This document shows positions 12,084 to 13,609 of a stretch of 13,609 nt of DNA, one piece after another (position 1 is the first letter of the stretch; every line of letters starts with the position of its first letter). The DNA comes from JACPFJ01 sp041738275. Lineage in GTDB: Bacteria; Desulfobacterota; Desulfuromonadia; Geobacterales; Pseudopelobacteraceae. The stretch is taken from contig JBGSQD010000212.1 of assembly GCA_041738275.1 (NCBI GenBank), forward strand, positions 1 to 13,609, given 5' to 3'. The notes below the pieces were generated by a model. It was not told the origin of the DNA. It made no database searches and saw only the letters and a list, made by a program, of their open reading frames with translations. A program made the position numbers and the translations under genes.

Positions 12084-13609
12084 ATGCCCCACCGCCTGCA
12101 TCTCGAAACATTCGGCCCCATCCACGCCCTGCCTGTTCTGCACTACCGCATGGAGTTCGCCCACCTGGTGCGACAGGCCATAGGGCAGCTGCAGCCCGAC
12201 TGTATCGCCATCGAGCTCCCCGCTACGCTGGAAGAGCGTTTCATCCAGGCGGTCCGCCGCCTGCCGCAGATCTCTGTCCTGAACTACACCACGCCTGTTC
12301 GCAGCAGCTCCACCAATCCCCCTGCTGAACCAAAAACCATCTACCTGCTGGTGGAACCGGCCGACCCGCTGGTCGAGGCGGCCCGTTGCGCCCTGGAGCA
12401 GGCCATTCCGCTTCAATTCATCGATGTGGACCTGGACGATTATCCGGCACAGCACGAAGCCCTGCCCGATTCCTATGCTGTCCAGCGCCTCGGGCTCGGG
12501 GCCTACTATCGCGAATATCGTGCGGTTATGGATAGCGCCGCTCCCCATCGGGAAGATCTCCGCCGCGAACAGGGCATGGCGTTTCGTCTCCAGCAGTTGT
12601 CGCAACTCCACGGGCGCATTCTCCTGGTATGCGGCATGGCCCATCTGGAAAGGATCAGGACGTTTTTCAGGCAGCCGCAGTCCGAACCGCTGGGCCGGGT
12701 GCGGCGCGACAATATACGTCTCTTCAGCCTCCATCCCGACTCCTGCAGCGAGACCATGGGGGAGTTTCCCTTCCTTTCCGCGATCTACGAACTGCGACGC
12801 CAAGGTGTGCCGCCGGCGCAGGATCAACCGCAAGCGTCAATGCGGCGACGTTTCCATGCCCTGGAACTTATCCCTGGCGGCAAACAGGACATCCCCGAGT
12901 GCGAGACCCTGCGCATTGCGATCGAAGCCAGCGCCCGTCACCTGGGAGGTGACAGCACCATGCCTGACCGTCAGCGCATACATCTGCGCCTGTTCGAGCA
13001 GGCGGCCCGGCATTACCGGCAGGAAACCGGGGAGCGGATCCATCACTGGCAGAAACGGGCCTTCTTCCGCTTCTGCCGCAACTACGCGGCCCTTTCCGGC
13101 CTGCTGCTGCCCGATCTCTTTCAACTGCTGACAACTGCCCGGAGCTGCGTGGACGACAACTTCGCCCATGCCCTCTGGCGGCTGGCCTGCTGCTATCCCT
13201 GGCAGAAGGAGAATGCCGAGATCCCGGTCATCCAGCTGCGGGCCGAGGATCTGTACGACCAGACCCGCCAGATCCGCTTCCGTCCCCGCAAGCCGGGCGG
13301 CAAAGGGATGAGCGGCCTGCGCTTTCTGAAGCGGAAACAGGAAAAACGACCAGGCGAATGGCTGGAAGGGTTCGATGACGGTTCGGTCTGTTCCTGGCCG
13401 CCGGAAGACCTGATCATCGAAAACTACGGGAATTTCCTCAAGCAGAAAGGTCTGCACCAGCTCTCTGAGGGGGTGACCCGCATCGAGCCGTTCAGCACCT
13501 CGCTCATGGATGGTATTGACCTGCGGGAGACCATCCGCAACCTGTCCCACAGCAACGGGCGCATATACGTGCGGGAACAGCTGCGGGTCAAGGGGGGAGT
13601 GGGGAGCGT
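12084..13609 (+). CDS. TraB/EreA/ChaN-like (DUF5682-like) protein, 3' end outside window
   Basis: My translation from the ATG at 12084 stays open for 508 codons to the window edge, so the gene is cut off at its 3' end. An in-frame TAA at 12057 and no other start codon before 12084 fix the start. The N-terminal half (about 5-200) shows the spaced pattern of TraB-like proteins: FGPIH (H14), IAIEL (E44), FIDVD (D114, D116), an R-E pair (R161, E162) ahead of M165, and GMAH (H187), which suggests a metal-binding hydrolase-like fold. The second half (about 290-508) is helical, then basic (RFRPRKPGGKG, 398-408); I do not recognise it. No transmembrane segment or signal peptide is seen. It follows a MoxR gene, the setting known for DUF5682-type proteins, where a VWA gene often follows. 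The ribosome site is weak (CCGGG). Family assignment is by motif reading only. Confidence 0.65.
   Translation, partial: MPHRLHLETFGPIHALPVLHYRMEFAHLVRQAIGQLQPDCIAIELPATLEERFIQAVRRLPQISVLNYTTPVRSSSTNPPAEPKTIYLLVEPADPLVEAARCALEQAIPLQFIDVDLDDYPAQHEALPDSYAVQRLGLGAYYREYRAVMDSAAPHREDLRREQGMAFRLQQLSQLHGRILLVCGMAHLERIRTFFRQPQSEPLGRVRRDNIRLFSLHPDSCSETMGEFPFLSAIYELRRQGVPPAQDQPQASMRRRFHALELIPGGKQDIPECETLRIAIEASARHLGGDSTMPDRQRIHLRLFEQAARHYRQETGERIHHWQKRAFFRFCRNYAALSGLLLPDLFQLLTTARSCVDDNFAHALWRLACCYPWQKENAEIPVIQLRAEDLYDQTRQIRFRPRKPGGKGMSGLRFLKRKQEKRPGEWLEGFDDGSVCSWPPEDLIIENYGNFLKQKGLHQLSEGVTRIEPFSTSLMDGIDLRETIRNLSHSNGRIYVREQLRVKGGVGS

Noticed and set aside
12078..13550. Minus-strand frames (251 and 237 codons) and a plus-strand frame (12424-13131) in the last region
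   Set aside because: They lie in other frames of the 508-codon frame starting at 12084, which carries the TraB-like motifs; the alternatives show no domain and no ribosome sites.

Overview
The window looks like a chromosomal segment from a Geobacter-type deltaproteobacterium (Desulfuromonadia/Geobacterales). This is inferred from the gene repertoire: a DUF485 protein with a probable solute permease beyond the left edge, a MidA-type methyltransferase next to a HAD phosphatase, and a rubrerythrin-like diiron protein next to a MoxR ATPase. It also rests on a GC-rich core, strong Shine-Dalgarno (SD) sites and tight operons. No marker gene fixes the genus. No tRNA, rRNA, CRISPR array, transposase or phage gene was seen.

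Left part (1-1996): a minus-strand unit runs from an IclR-family regulator to a small two-helix DUF485 membrane protein, then to an off-window gene whose ribosome binding site occupies the first nine bases. A MarR-family regulator is divergent to it. The two regulators share a 248-bp, very AT-rich intergenic region with several inverted repeats. A strong bidirectional hairpin terminator follows MarR.

Middle (2028-8187), all minus strand: an orphan sensor histidine kinase, a DUF948-YtxH membrane/stress pair with a good sigma70-like promoter, a YihY-type membrane protein, a MltD-like lytic transglycosylase with LysM domains, and a small membrane-anchored TPR-like protein. These are mostly envelope functions. 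A perfect terminator hairpin sits only 11 bases upstream of the YihY start codon, which suggests attenuation or read-through control.

Right part (8557 to the end), all plus strand: MidA-like methyltransferase, HAD hydrolase, rubrerythrin-like diiron protein, MoxR-type AAA+ ATPase, and a long gene running off the right edge. The conceptual translation of this last gene is open from 12084 to 13609. Its N-terminal half has the residue pattern of the TraB/EreA/ChaN-like superfamily (DUF5682-like). The ferritin-like/MoxR/TraB-like trio is the best candidate for a poorly described system; a VWA-domain gene might follow outside the window.

Two non-coding repeat elements interrupt this operon. One is a 174-bp MITE-like element with 15-bp perfect terminal inverted repeats and 6-bp flanking direct repeats, upstream of the ferritin-like gene. 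The other is an 89-bp imperfect palindrome built of octamers, after moxR.
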